Assembly (NCBI RefSeq): GCF_002860365.1
Contig: NZ_NMWT01000001.1
Location: 200,921 to 264,920 of the forward strand
DNA from: Bifidobacterium parmae
GTDB taxonomy: Bacteria > Actinomycetota > Actinomycetes > Actinomycetales > Bifidobacteriaceae
Reading direction: 5' to 3'
Length of the DNA stretch: 64,000 nt
Under the pieces are notes generated by a model that worked only from the letters and a program-made list of their open reading frames with translations, ran no database searches and was not told the DNA's origin. The position numbers and the translations under genes are program-made. Numbering within the stretch: position 1 is the stretch's first letter; every line of letters starts with the position of its first letter. This document shows, one piece after another, positions 1 to 7,372 of this stretch.

Positions 1-2
1 GC

Positions 3-335
3 GTCGTATTCACGGTGGTCGCGTTCACGTTCGCATGGATGCCCCGCGGCAAGCGGGCTCCGACGCCGAAGCCGATGGTCGGCGGCGGCATGGCGGTCAC
101 CATCGGACTGGTCGGCATCGTGCTCGTGGAGCATGGTTGGGCACCGGTGTCCGGATTGCTGCTGGCATCGGCCGTGGGGCTCGCCTGGGCTTGGTTGCCG
201 GGCGAGGTGCAGCAGGCACGCCAATGTGCGGAGAACCGCGTGGAAGCCTCGTGGATGTGGCATGCCGCATCTTTGATCTGGCTGGAGACGTTGCTCGTCT
301 TTACCGCGATCATGGTCGCGCTTGCCGGAATCTGA
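3..335 (+). CDS. Membrane protein, C-terminal part only
   Basis: This reading frame is open from the left edge of the window to a TGA at 333-335, so the true start lies outside. The visible 110 residues hold three hydrophobic stretches, roughly residues 1-13, 32-62 and 87-110, separated by short basic or polar loops, as in an integral membrane protein. No family motif is recognisable. The last nine codons and the stop fall in a 32-bp sequence (306-337) that is repeated exactly at 1650-1681, on the far side of the next two genes. The function is unknown and the N-terminal extent cannot be judged. Confidence 0.6.
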   Translation, partial: VVFTVVAFTFAWMPRGKRAPTPKPMVGGGMAVTIGLVGIVLVEHGWAPVSGLLLASAVGLAWAWLPGEVQQARQCAENRVEASWMWHAASLIWLETLLVFTAIMVALAGI

Positions 336-337
336 CC
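306..337 (+). repeat. 32-bp direct repeat, left copy (partner 1650-1681)
   Basis: This sequence is identical over 32 bases to 1650-1681 and diverges on both sides (C versus G before it, G versus A after it). The left copy is the 3' end of the upstream membrane gene, including its stop codon. The right copy is not part of an open gene. Identical repeats at both ends of a two-gene block suggest insertion or duplication at the 3' end of a gene, like attachment-site duplications. No integrase lies inside, so the mechanism is unknown. Confidence 0.9.
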
Positions 338-378
338 GGTTGATCCATGATGTCAACCGAGGATTGAAAGGGATTGCT

Positions 379-999
379 ATGGATACGGTGATTGTGGACG
401 ATAAGGCGTTCCTCTTGCGGCTGGAAGCGCATATGGATGAGGTTGAGGCGCTGCGGAGGTTCACGGTGCCGGTTCCCCCTGAACGGCAGAAGAATATCAT
501 CGACCATGCCGCCGAGTTGTTCGGGGAGACATTGTTCGCCGATATGGCGATTGCCGTCGTTGGAAACCGTGACACCGATGCACTGGAGGAATATCTTCGG
601 TTCGTGGATGCCGTAGACTCTACCGTTCGTGCGAAAGGCGTGGTCGGCTGGCTGTTCCGTATGCTGTGGGATGCCGATACCTCCGTCACGGAGACCGTTC
701 GCGAGAGCGAGGATAATAACGAAGTCGCCTCAGCTCGGGGGTATCTTCGCGATGTATGTGTGATGGCAGCGACGATTATGCTGCAATGCCTCGCGGACAA
801 GGAGATATCTACGAGACTGGCTGCATTGTTGCTTGGCGACAGGTATGATGATGTGTTGAGCATCTGGTTGCCACAGGCTGATGTTTTGCTGGATGAGGCA
901 AGCTTTCAACATATGTATGAGGAGCTGGAGCGGCACCGTGCCGTGAAGACGTTTCAGGAGGGTCTCCCCCCCCGTGCCTCTTCCTGTCACCTCGGATGA
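379..999 (+). CDS. Unknown protein, first gene of the repeat-flanked cassette
   Basis: This is a 206-residue soluble, acidic, probably helical protein with no motif I recognise. The ATG at 379 was chosen because GAAAGGG lies at 366-372 with 6-nt spacing; the frame is also open upstream to 322. The middle (about residues 47-75 and 120-155) resembles the next protein by eye, including a GNRD/GDRD turn and an LRDVC/VRNAC segment, so the two may be tandem paralogs. The frame closes shortly after a run of eight C residues (966-973). Skipping one base there would fuse it to the next frame. Base composition is visibly more A+T-rich than neighbouring genes, which suggests recent acquisition. Confidence 0.65.
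   Translation: MDTVIVDDKAFLLRLEAHMDEVEALRRFTVPVPPERQKNIIDHAAELFGETLFADMAIAVVGNRDTDALEEYLRFVDAVDSTVRAKGVVGWLFRMLWDADTSVTETVRESEDNNEVASARGYLRDVCVMAATIMLQCLADKEISTRLAALLLGDRYDDVLSIWLPQADVLLDEASFQHMYEELERHRAVKTFQEGLPPRASSCHLG
966..973 (+). repeat. Poly-C tract (8 C) at the junction of two overlapping frames
   Basis: Eight consecutive C residues lie 26-33 nt before the stop of the first cassette gene and immediately before the GTG that can start the second. A one-base contraction would place both in a single frame of about 420 codons. Homopolymer tracts of this kind are classic slipped-strand or ribosomal-slippage sites. Whether the length varies cannot be seen from a single sequence, and a sequencing length error is also possible. 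Confidence 0.75.
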
Positions 1000-1648
1000 T
1001 GTCGATGGGGTCTCTGCGAATGACGGTTCCAATGCCGGAGCCATTCACGGAAAAGGTGCGGATGATTCTCCTGTAGGGGCCTTCCCCGACGAAAAAGAAC
1101 GGGACGCGTCTCATGGGTTGATGGAGCTTCAGTATGTGTTTGACGCAAATCATGTGATTGACTCCTATAAGTCGTTTTGGCGCAAAGCCAATGAAGGTGA
1201 GGCCGACGATACCGATGCGGATATCTGGTCGAACCGTGATTTCGTATACAACCAGTTGGTATCGCTGACCGGAGTCACGCTAATCGCCGAGACATTGGAC
1301 GTCAGTGTAGATGTTGGAGACAGAGACGTGTTCGATTGCTCCCTGCACTTGCTTGAAGGCTACAAGCGTTGCGTGGAATCGAACGGTATGATCACTCTCC
1401 CTGTATACGTGGTGACTACCATGTGTGAGACGCTCGATTTTGAAGACGGTGAAGCGTTCCTCGATAAGATTCGCACGGTGCGCAATGCATGTTTCGATAT
1501 GGCGGAGGTCGTGCTGGCGCGTGTCCCCGATACGAGCTTGCGCTACGATTTGGCCGTTGCTTTGATGTCGCTTGATCTGGATTCGTACATCAATCAGACT
1601 GACCGAGTCCTCTCCGACGGCAAAGACATGTCCGCTGAGCAATCATGA
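974..1648 (+). CDS. Unknown protein, second gene of the repeat-flanked cassette
   Basis: This is a 224-residue acidic soluble protein. It can start at GTG 974, preceded by a strong AGGAGGG at 956-962 (11-nt spacing), inside the end of the upstream frame, which would give translational coupling. The first 48 residues are low-complexity and rich in Asp, Gly and Ser, like an interdomain linker. That fits the alternative that this is the second half of a fusion made by frameshifting at the C tract. From about residue 50 it parallels the upstream protein by eye. No known domain is recognised. The gene ends two bases before the right 32-bp direct repeat. Confidence 0.65.
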   Translation: MPLPVTSDDVDGVSANDGSNAGAIHGKGADDSPVGAFPDEKERDASHGLMELQYVFDANHVIDSYKSFWRKANEGEADDTDADIWSNRDFVYNQLVSLTGVTLIAETLDVSVDVGDRDVFDCSLHLLEGYKRCVESNGMITLPVYVVTTMCETLDFEDGEAFLDKIRTVRNACFDMAEVVLARVPDTSLRYDLAVALMSLDLDSYINQTDRVLSDGKDMSAEQS

Positions 1649-1649
1649 G

Positions 1650-1681
1650 GCGATCATGGTCGCGCTTGCCGGAATCTGACC
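1650..1681 (+). repeat. 32-bp direct repeat, right copy (partner 306-337)
   Basis: This is an exact copy of 306-337 that begins two bases after the stop of the second cassette gene. It carries the last codons and stop of the upstream membrane gene without the rest of that gene. The distance between copies is 1,344 bp. Recombination between them would remove both cassette genes and leave the membrane gene with its native stop. Confidence 0.9.
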
Positions 1682-1764
1682 ATCGGAATCTGTTCGGCGT
1701 AAGCTGGCTTGATGGATTGCGGAAGAAACCTGAAAACATGCCGTGATGGGCGTAGTCTGGAGCC

Positions 1765-3582
1765 ATGAAGGTCAAAATCGTGAGGAACCGGCAGGTCGGT
1801 TCGCAGACGTTGACGGTGACGGCCACGCGCGGGGAGGAATTCGACTATGCGCGCGCCCAATGGCTGGGCATGGGGCAGATGGCTATGCTTGCCTTCCGTT
1901 ACGAGGCGAACGACCGTGAGACGCTGTGCTACTACGATGTGACCGGATCGGTTCCATTGCAGGATGCGGCACGCTCCGGTCTGAACGACACCGTGTACAT
2001 GGGCGCGTTGCTGTCCGCCGCCGCGGTGCTGGGGGAGTGTGAGTCGCAGGGCATCGCCGTCGTCTGCGTGCTGTGGGAGCCCAAACATGTGTTCGTCGGT
2101 CCTGACGGCGGCGTGCGGTTCGCGCTGGTTCCGTTGTTCGGCGCGGATGCCGGACGGAAGAACACCGTCCACACCCTGCTCGCGTTCCTCGCCGATGGCC
2201 GCCGCGTGCGCATGCAATCGCAGAACGGCATCGGATTGCAGCAGGCATTGGGCGGATTCCTCGCGCAGAACCCCACCGTGAGCGCCGCCCAGTTTAACGG
2301 GTTCCTCGCTTCGATGGGACTCATCTCGCCGGTCGGAGCCGGACGATCCTCGGCACGGCCTTCGTTCACGCAGGCATCCTCGCCCACGCAGGCGGCATCC
2401 CCGACCATCGCCGCCGGCGCGCGTCGTGCTCCTGTCGACGACGATCCGTTCGGCGCGACCATCGTAGGCGATGCCCCGGGAGCGAACGCCGTCGCCGCGA
2501 ACGCGCCGGCACAGTCGCCGTTGCAGCAGCTGCGCGGCGTCGCGGACCTAACTGGCGGCACCGGATCGGGATTCACCGGATCGTATACGGGAACCGGCTC
2601 CGGTTTCACCGGTTCCACCGGTCCGACCGAATCGTTCGGGCAACGTCCCATGCCCCAGCCCGTCATATCCGATGAGACCGTGGCCTCCTCGTTGCCGCGG
2701 CGCACCATGCCGGACTCCGGCCAGTCCGGTGCGGACGAGACCGTGGCATCGGTTCTACCCCGTCATACGCAGCCGACACAGCCGGCGCAATCGACGGAAC
2801 AAGCGTTGCCGTCTCCTGTGAAGCCGCCGCAGACCGCGGAACCGTCCCGACCCGTCGAACCGGTCGCGACCCCGCAGCCGGTCAGGACGCCCGAACCGGT
2901 GCCGTCCCGGCCCGTCGCGCCATCCATGCCGCCGTCGCACGCGCAGACGGCACCGTCGATGCCCGCGCGCGAACCTGCACACGCACGGACGGAGACCACG
3001 CCGAATCATGCGTCCACGCCGGAACCTGCGCCGGAATCCACGCCGAAACCCGTGCACATGCCGGAACCCACGCCGGAAGCCGTCTCCACACAAGCCCGGC
3101 ACGCTCCCCAGCGCGATTTCTCCGCCGTACTCAACGGCGACAAACCGCGCCCCCAGTCCGTCTACAAGCCCGTCATCCGCACCAACCCCGCAGCGCAGAC
3201 CACCGGCGCCGCCGCATCGCGATCCGACTCCGACAACAGCGAAGGCGAAACCAGCCTATTCGGCGCGACCGAACACGACGGATTCGAAGTGACGCGCCTG
3301 CGTGACGGGCGCAGACTCACCGCGACCGGCGCAATCGCGCGCAAAGCCACCATCGGACGCTCCAAGACCGCAGACCTGCACATGGGTGGCAACACGAACG
3401 TGAGCCGCATCCACGCCACCATCGAAGTGATGGGCGACGGCCGGTTCTCCATCACCGACAACGACTCCGCCAACGGCACTTCGGTGCGCGGGCGCGAGAT
3501 GGCTCCCGGCGGCACCGAATACCTCTCCAGCGGCGAGGATTTCGCGCTCGCCGACGACACGTTCGTCATCCGCGCGCTCTAG
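1765..3582 (+). CDS. FHA-domain protein with Pro-rich linker
   Basis: This is a 605-residue cytoplasmic protein with no signal or membrane segment. Residues 1-190 form a globular domain reminiscent of the N-terminal domains placed before FHA modules in DUF6382-type proteins; that assignment is tentative. Residues about 200-500 are a long linker rich in Pro, Ser, Thr and Gln with PEP- and PTPE-like repeats. Residues about 515-605 are a clear FHA phosphothreonine-binding domain: GRS near 531, SRIHA near 547 and NGTSV near 570. It probably reads Ser/Thr kinase signalling. TAGTCT lies six bases before the ATG with no proper ribosome site, so the mRNA may be leaderless. The next gene is convergent. 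Confidence 0.85.
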   Translation: MKVKIVRNRQVGSQTLTVTATRGEEFDYARAQWLGMGQMAMLAFRYEANDRETLCYYDVTGSVPLQDAARSGLNDTVYMGALLSAAAVLGECESQGIAVVCVLWEPKHVFVGPDGGVRFALVPLFGADAGRKNTVHTLLAFLADGRRVRMQSQNGIGLQQALGGFLAQNPTVSAAQFNGFLASMGLISPVGAGRSSARPSFTQASSPTQAASPTIAAGARRAPVDDDPFGATIVGDAPGANAVAANAPAQSPLQQLRGVADLTGGTGSGFTGSYTGTGSGFTGSTGPTESFGQRPMPQPVISDETVASSLPRRTMPDSGQSGADETVASVLPRHTQPTQPAQSTEQALPSPVKPPQTAEPSRPVEPVATPQPVRTPEPVPSRPVAPSMPPSHAQTAPSMPAREPAHARTETTPNHASTPEPAPESTPKPVHMPEPTPEAVSTQARHAPQRDFSAVLNGDKPRPQSVYKPVIRTNPAAQTTGAAASRSDSDNSEGETSLFGATEHDGFEVTRLRDGRRLTATGAIARKATIGRSKTADLHMGGNTNVSRIHATIEVMGDGRFSITDNDSANGTSVRGREMAPGGTEYLSSGEDFALADDTFVIRAL

Positions 3583-3643
3583 CCGGTCGCCGCGCGCGAG
3601 ACCGCGGCGGCATCCGGGCGTGAACGGTGTGTCGGCGGCGGTG

Positions 3644-4321
3644 TCAGCCGCGCCTGATGACCGCGACGTCGCCGGCGCCGGCGAAGAAGAAACGCACGAC
3701 GACCGTCGTGCCGCCCGTGACGTTCACGGTACCAGTCTCCCCAAAAGCCATTTCTTGGTTTTGTATGCCGCCCGGGCATGAGCCGCCGTAGCAGAGTTCG
3801 CTCCCCACGGTGAAGTCCTTGTTCACACCCGTCAGCGTGGCCGGTTTAAGATTCGACGCGTCGACCGTGATGCTCCAGGATCCGACGTCGGAGGAATCGA
3901 ACGTGACGGGCAGCTCTCCCAACAGCCTGTCGGTGACCTTGATCACGCCGTCGACGGAAGGGGCATCCATGATGGGGACGTTCACCGTCTGTCCGTCGAC
4001 GATGATCACGCAGCCGTCGTCCACTGCGAGAATGACCTGCCCCGCCAGATCGAAATCGGGGAGCGACCCGTATTCGCTACGATCGGCGCAGTGGTAACGC
4101 TCACGCCAATCCGATACGATTTTCCCTTCCGGCTGCGCCTTCGTGGACTTGCTGTTCTTGGAGTCGTCCGTTGACGTTGACCCTGACTTCGACTTCCCGG
4201 ATCGTTGCGAGGCGGATGGCTGCCCCGCAGACTGGGAATCGCCCGTGCCGCCGCACGCTCCCAATCCCATGATGATGCAGGCGCTCAGCAACAGCGCTCC
4301 GATACGTTTCATGCCTTTCAT
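3644..4321 (-). CDS. Predicted lipoprotein of unknown function
   Basis: This is a 225-residue secreted protein with a lipoprotein signal: a basic start, a hydrophobic stretch, then lipobox LGAC with the lipidated Cys at position 23. Residues about 28-65 are a Ser/Lys/Gly/Thr-rich tether, and the rest is a compact, beta-rich extracellular domain containing Cys pairs. On the coding strand AGGAGA precedes ATG 4321 by 9 nt; a second ATG three codons later is possible. It is convergent with the FHA gene and divergent from the zinc-ribbon membrane protein. No enzymatic motif is visible. Confidence 0.7.
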   Translation of the reverse strand: MKGMKRIGALLLSACIIMGLGACGGTGDSQSAGQPSASQRSGKSKSGSTSTDDSKNSKSTKAQPEGKIVSDWRERYHCADRSEYGSLPDFDLAGQVILAVDDGCVIIVDGQTVNVPIMDAPSVDGVIKVTDRLLGELPVTFDSSDVGSWSITVDASNLKPATLTGVNKDFTVGSELCYGGSCPGGIQNQEMAFGETGTVNVTGGTTVVVRFFFAGAGDVAVIRRG

Positions 4322-4546
4322 ACCCTTATTTCTCCTGTCTATTCTCGATCCAACGCTCCAATCGGCAACGAACGGAGCGTTCGGCGGAACAACGCCGATG
4401 AGGCGATTCTACGGCTTTCATAGGTCGGTGTTAAGCAAGTCAGGTGTCTCCTGACGAAGTCTCTCTATTGGTAAGGAGATATCGGCGGCGTGCCGCCTTT
4501 ACAATGGGAGGAGAGACGAAGCGGTCCGAGCGGAAGGGGAAAGACG

Positions 4547-6430
4547 ATGAGACGATGCGCACAATGCGGCAACACGGTGCCTGACGGCGCGATGTTCTGC
4601 GAGCGATGCGGCGCACCGGTGCCGGGCGGGGTGCCGGCACCGGCACCATCACAGGGGAACGGCTTTGCGGGGGTTCCTCAACCGGGTATCCCGCAGCCCG
4701 TCATACCGCAGCCTGCCGTACCTGCTGCCGTACCTGCTGCCGTACCTGTGACACCGTCCGTGCCTACCGTACCGGCGCCGCCGTCCGTACCGCAACCGGC
4801 GGTGCCGTCCATACCACAACCGGGAATGCCGGCCGTGCCGGGCGGCTCCGGCACGCCGGTCCCTCCCGGTGACGGCGGCGCACCACGGAAACCGCATCGC
4901 GCACGTGCCATCATCATCGTGCTGATCGTCGCGATCGTGCTGGCGGCTGCGGGAATCGGAGGATTCCTGTATTGGCGTCACACGCAGGCCGCCGCGCAAC
5001 AGGAGACGCAGGCGCAGGCGACGACGAAGAAGAAGACCGCCGCGCAGCCGAAAACGAAGAGGAACGGCACGGAGGAGTCAACGAAACCGAAGGTCAGCGA
5101 AGTCACGATGACCGACTTCCAATGCGGCGGGTCAAGCGCCAGCAGGTGGAGTTGGAGTGGTGGCGCCATGGTCTCCAACCTGATCAGCTGCGCGGACGAC
5201 GGCTACGCCACCGACGGCGAGACCGCATCGAACGGCAGTCAGGCCGGGGGTGAAGGCGAATACTCGTTCGGATTATGGACTCCCGCGCTGAATGCCTCGG
5301 AAGTGGTCCACGTTTCGATGCTGGAATCCGGTGAGAAAGCGGAGACCACGCCGATTGTCGCCGCCACATACGGCGACGATCCGGCGGTGTTCGTGATCTA
5401 CGCGGTCAAGACGAAAGCCGTCGGCACCACTCCCGAAACCGTGCACCTGTACGCGCATGAAGTGAACGTGAATACCGGCGAACTTGGCAAACGCATCGAT
5501 CTGAAGACCGAGGAGGACAATCTCGCCGACCGCGATCAGGACTATCAGTACGCCGTGATCGGGGCGTCGGACACACGCGTGGCGGTGCAGAAGACATGGC
5601 ACACGGAGGAGACGTTCACCGTGAACGGCAGAGAGGACAAGGAGCGCGTCGACCACGCGCAGGTGATGGCGTTGACCCATGGCAGGAAGACGGCGACGAC
5701 GCTGCAGACGTTCAAGGATGAAGGCGCGGTCACCAGCGACAGCGGCGGATACCAGTCGGTCGACATGACCGAGACCGAGGTGAAGGACGTGTCCGTATAC
5801 GACACGTACCTGGCCACGGTCAAGCGGCCGGGAACGCCCGTCAGCACGAAAACCTACCAGTTGTATTCCATCGACGGGAACAAGAAGCTCGTCGACGTGC
5901 CCGAAACGTATTGCGGGCGGTCGTACGGTTGCGGCGCGGATACGATCCGCCGCGTCGGCGACGATCATTGGCTGTTCAACGGCTGGATGGTCGATTCAAC
6001 CGGTGCCGCGAAGTCGGTGGCGTCGATCGTTGGTGTGAGCGAGGACTCCCAACTGGATCTGAACCAGTTCTCGGACGGAACGGTCTACGTGCAGGCCGTC
6101 GATTTCGGCGATGACTACGCCAAACGAATCTTCCTCATCGACGACGATCTCCAATCCACCGAAGTACTCGACAAGGACCAGTGGGGGAGACTGCTGCTCA
6201 GCAGCGGCTCGTTCAAAGGCATCAACTATCTGACCGACGAGATCTACGTGCAGACCACGGATGAGAAGATCATCGTGGATCGCAAGGGCAAGTCGGTCGG
6301 ATCGTTCGACCTGCTGCCGGCCTCGGAAGATACCGCTCACCTCGACCACACGCACATGTCATGGATGCTGTACATGACCGACGACGGCGACTATACGGTG
6401 ACTCGGGGCCAGTCTCCGAGCAATGCATAG
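4547..6430 (+). CDS. Zinc-ribbon, single-pass membrane protein with large external domain
   Basis: This is a 627-residue protein. An N-terminal zinc ribbon (Cys 4, 7, 18, 21) is followed by a Pro/Val/Ala-rich linker to about residue 118, one transmembrane helix at about 119-144, a Lys/Thr/Gln-rich stretch, and an extracellular region of about 460 residues with a beta-strand-rich, propeller-like pattern. The cytosolic zinc ribbon and external domain suggest a sensor or scaffold in the envelope; the function is not known. ATG 4547 was chosen over the upstream in-frame ATG at 4490 because GGAAGGGGA lies at 4532-4540 and the Cys motif then sits at the N-terminus. A strong hairpin follows. Confidence 0.75.
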   Translation: MRRCAQCGNTVPDGAMFCERCGAPVPGGVPAPAPSQGNGFAGVPQPGIPQPVIPQPAVPAAVPAAVPVTPSVPTVPAPPSVPQPAVPSIPQPGMPAVPGGSGTPVPPGDGGAPRKPHRARAIIIVLIVAIVLAAAGIGGFLYWRHTQAAAQQETQAQATTKKKTAAQPKTKRNGTEESTKPKVSEVTMTDFQCGGSSASRWSWSGGAMVSNLISCADDGYATDGETASNGSQAGGEGEYSFGLWTPALNASEVVHVSMLESGEKAETTPIVAATYGDDPAVFVIYAVKTKAVGTTPETVHLYAHEVNVNTGELGKRIDLKTEEDNLADRDQDYQYAVIGASDTRVAVQKTWHTEETFTVNGREDKERVDHAQVMALTHGRKTATTLQTFKDEGAVTSDSGGYQSVDMTETEVKDVSVYDTYLATVKRPGTPVSTKTYQLYSIDGNKKLVDVPETYCGRSYGCGADTIRRVGDDHWLFNGWMVDSTGAAKSVASIVGVSEDSQLDLNQFSDGTVYVQAVDFGDDYAKRIFLIDDDLQSTEVLDKDQWGRLLLSSGSFKGINYLTDEIYVQTTDEKIIVDRKGKSVGSFDLLPASEDTAHLDHTHMSWMLYMTDDGDYTVTRGQSPSNA

Positions 6431-6472
6431 GCATCGTGGTCGGTTCGGTGCAATCCGTGAAGGAACGTGACC

Positions 6473-6526
6473 AATAGAGTTGGGGGTGGGCGCATTCCAG
6501 CGAATGCGCCCACCCCCAACTCTATT
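6473..6526 (+). terminator. Long perfect hairpin after the zinc-ribbon gene
   Basis: A perfect inverted repeat of 25 bp per arm (6473-6497 and 6502-6526) encloses a 4-base loop. It lies 42 bases after the stop of the zinc-ribbon membrane gene. The U-rich tail is poor (TCTATTAT), so it may act as a bidirectional terminator or mRNA stabiliser. Confidence 0.7.
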
Positions 6527-6546
6527 ATCGACTTCATATATCGGAA

Positions 6547-6600
6547 ACCACCTCAGTCCCGCTGCGCGGGACAGCTCCCGCCGGCAGGCGCAGGGGGCTC
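6547..6600 (+). repeat. Degenerate two-hairpin dispersed repeat
   Basis: This has the layout shared by units elsewhere in the window: an ACCACCTCAGT-like lead, a first small hairpin (GTCCCGC/GCGGGAC), then a CAGCTCCCGCC segment with a second, here decayed, hairpin. It lies between the long hairpin and the remains of the gene split by the IS607 element. Confidence 0.6.
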
Positions 6601-6617
6601 ACCAGTCGACGAAACCG

Positions 6618-6747
6618 CTAGATTCTGTCGCGGAAGCCGTCCTGCACGAGATCGGACAGGTCGTTGAGCTCCTCGGTCGGCGTGACCTCCTTCTCGATGT
6701 CGTTCAGACCATCGCTGAGATCGGACGAGGGTTGTGAACTGCTGAGG
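6618..6747 (-). pseudogene. Main part of a 45-codon gene split by the IS607-type element
   Basis: On the minus strand this stretch is an open frame ending in TAG at 6618-6620 and rich in Asp, Glu, Leu and Ser, with no start of its own. The first codons, with a good ribosome site, lie on the other side of the transposon (8674-8681, minus strand). Joining the flanks at the GG present at both junctions gives an uninterrupted 45-residue acidic protein starting MSDLSSS and ending DGFRDRI. The original gene was therefore a small ORF read leftwards, now inactivated. I do not recognise its family. Confidence 0.75.
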
Positions 6748-6790
6748 CTTTGGTTTGTTTTGCCTTGTTGTTGTGTGATATGATTTGCCT

Positions 6791-7372
6791 ATGCGTGCGA
6801 AGGAATGGGCGGCTCGTGAGGGTTTGAACGAGCAGACGGTGTGGAAGTGGTGCCGTGAGAACCGTATGCCCGTCCCGGTGGAGAAGGCCGGGAGCGTGTG
6901 GCTGGTCCACGACCCGAAGTACGAGAAGCCGGATATGCCGGTGGCCGGTTCGCGCGTCGTGTGCTATGCGCGTGTCTCGTCCTCCGATCGGAAGAGTGAT
7001 TTGCAACGTCAGGCGGATCGGTTGAAGGCGTTCGCCATCGACATGGGGGTCGAGAAACCGGAATTGGTCATGGAGACGGGTTCCGGCGTGGACGACAAAC
7101 GTCGCAAATTGAACCGCGTCCTCGCCGACCCGACCGTGGGCACGATCATCGTGGAGCATCGGGATCGTCTGGCCCGTATGGACGCGGGACTGGTCGAATC
7201 CGCGTTGACGGCGCAGGGGCGGCGTCTTATCGTCGTGGACGATTCGGAGCTTGACGACGACCTGGTGCGTGACATGACCGAGGTATTGACCTCGTTCTGC
7301 GCCCGACTGTACGGGCGGCGCGCGGCTAGAACCAAGGCGGAGGCCGCGTTGAGGGCGGCGCATGATGCTTGA
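6791..7372 (+). CDS. tnpA: IS607-family serine recombinase/transposase TnpA
   Basis: This is a 193-residue resolvase-type recombinase that moves the element through a serine-DNA intermediate. Residues 1-45 form a MerR-like helix-turn-helix (EWAAREGLNEQTVWKW), the domain order typical of IS607 transposases. The catalytic fold follows with YARVSSSDRK; the nucleophile is predicted as Ser63. ATG 6791 was chosen; an upstream in-frame TTG at 6785 is possible. No strong ribosome site is visible. Its last 11 bases overlap tnpB, so the two are coupled. The length is normal and no frameshift is seen. Confidence 0.9.
   Translation: MRAKEWAAREGLNEQTVWKWCRENRMPVPVEKAGSVWLVHDPKYEKPDMPVAGSRVVCYARVSSSDRKSDLQRQADRLKAFAIDMGVEKPELVMETGSGVDDKRRKLNRVLADPTVGTIIVEHRDRLARMDAGLVESALTAQGRRLIVVDDSELDDDLVRDMTEVLTSFCARLYGRRAARTKAEAALRAAHDA

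Noticed and set aside
4490-4546. Earlier start for the zinc-ribbon membrane protein
   Set aside because: The ribosome site lies at 4532-4540, inside this stretch, and the zinc ribbon normally begins at the N-terminus, as it does from 4547.
6473-6526. The long inverted repeat as a terminal repeat of the IS607-type element
   Set aside because: The element's ends are fixed at the GG sites by reconstruction of the split gene. IS607 elements lack such terminal repeats, and this hairpin is 220 bp outside.
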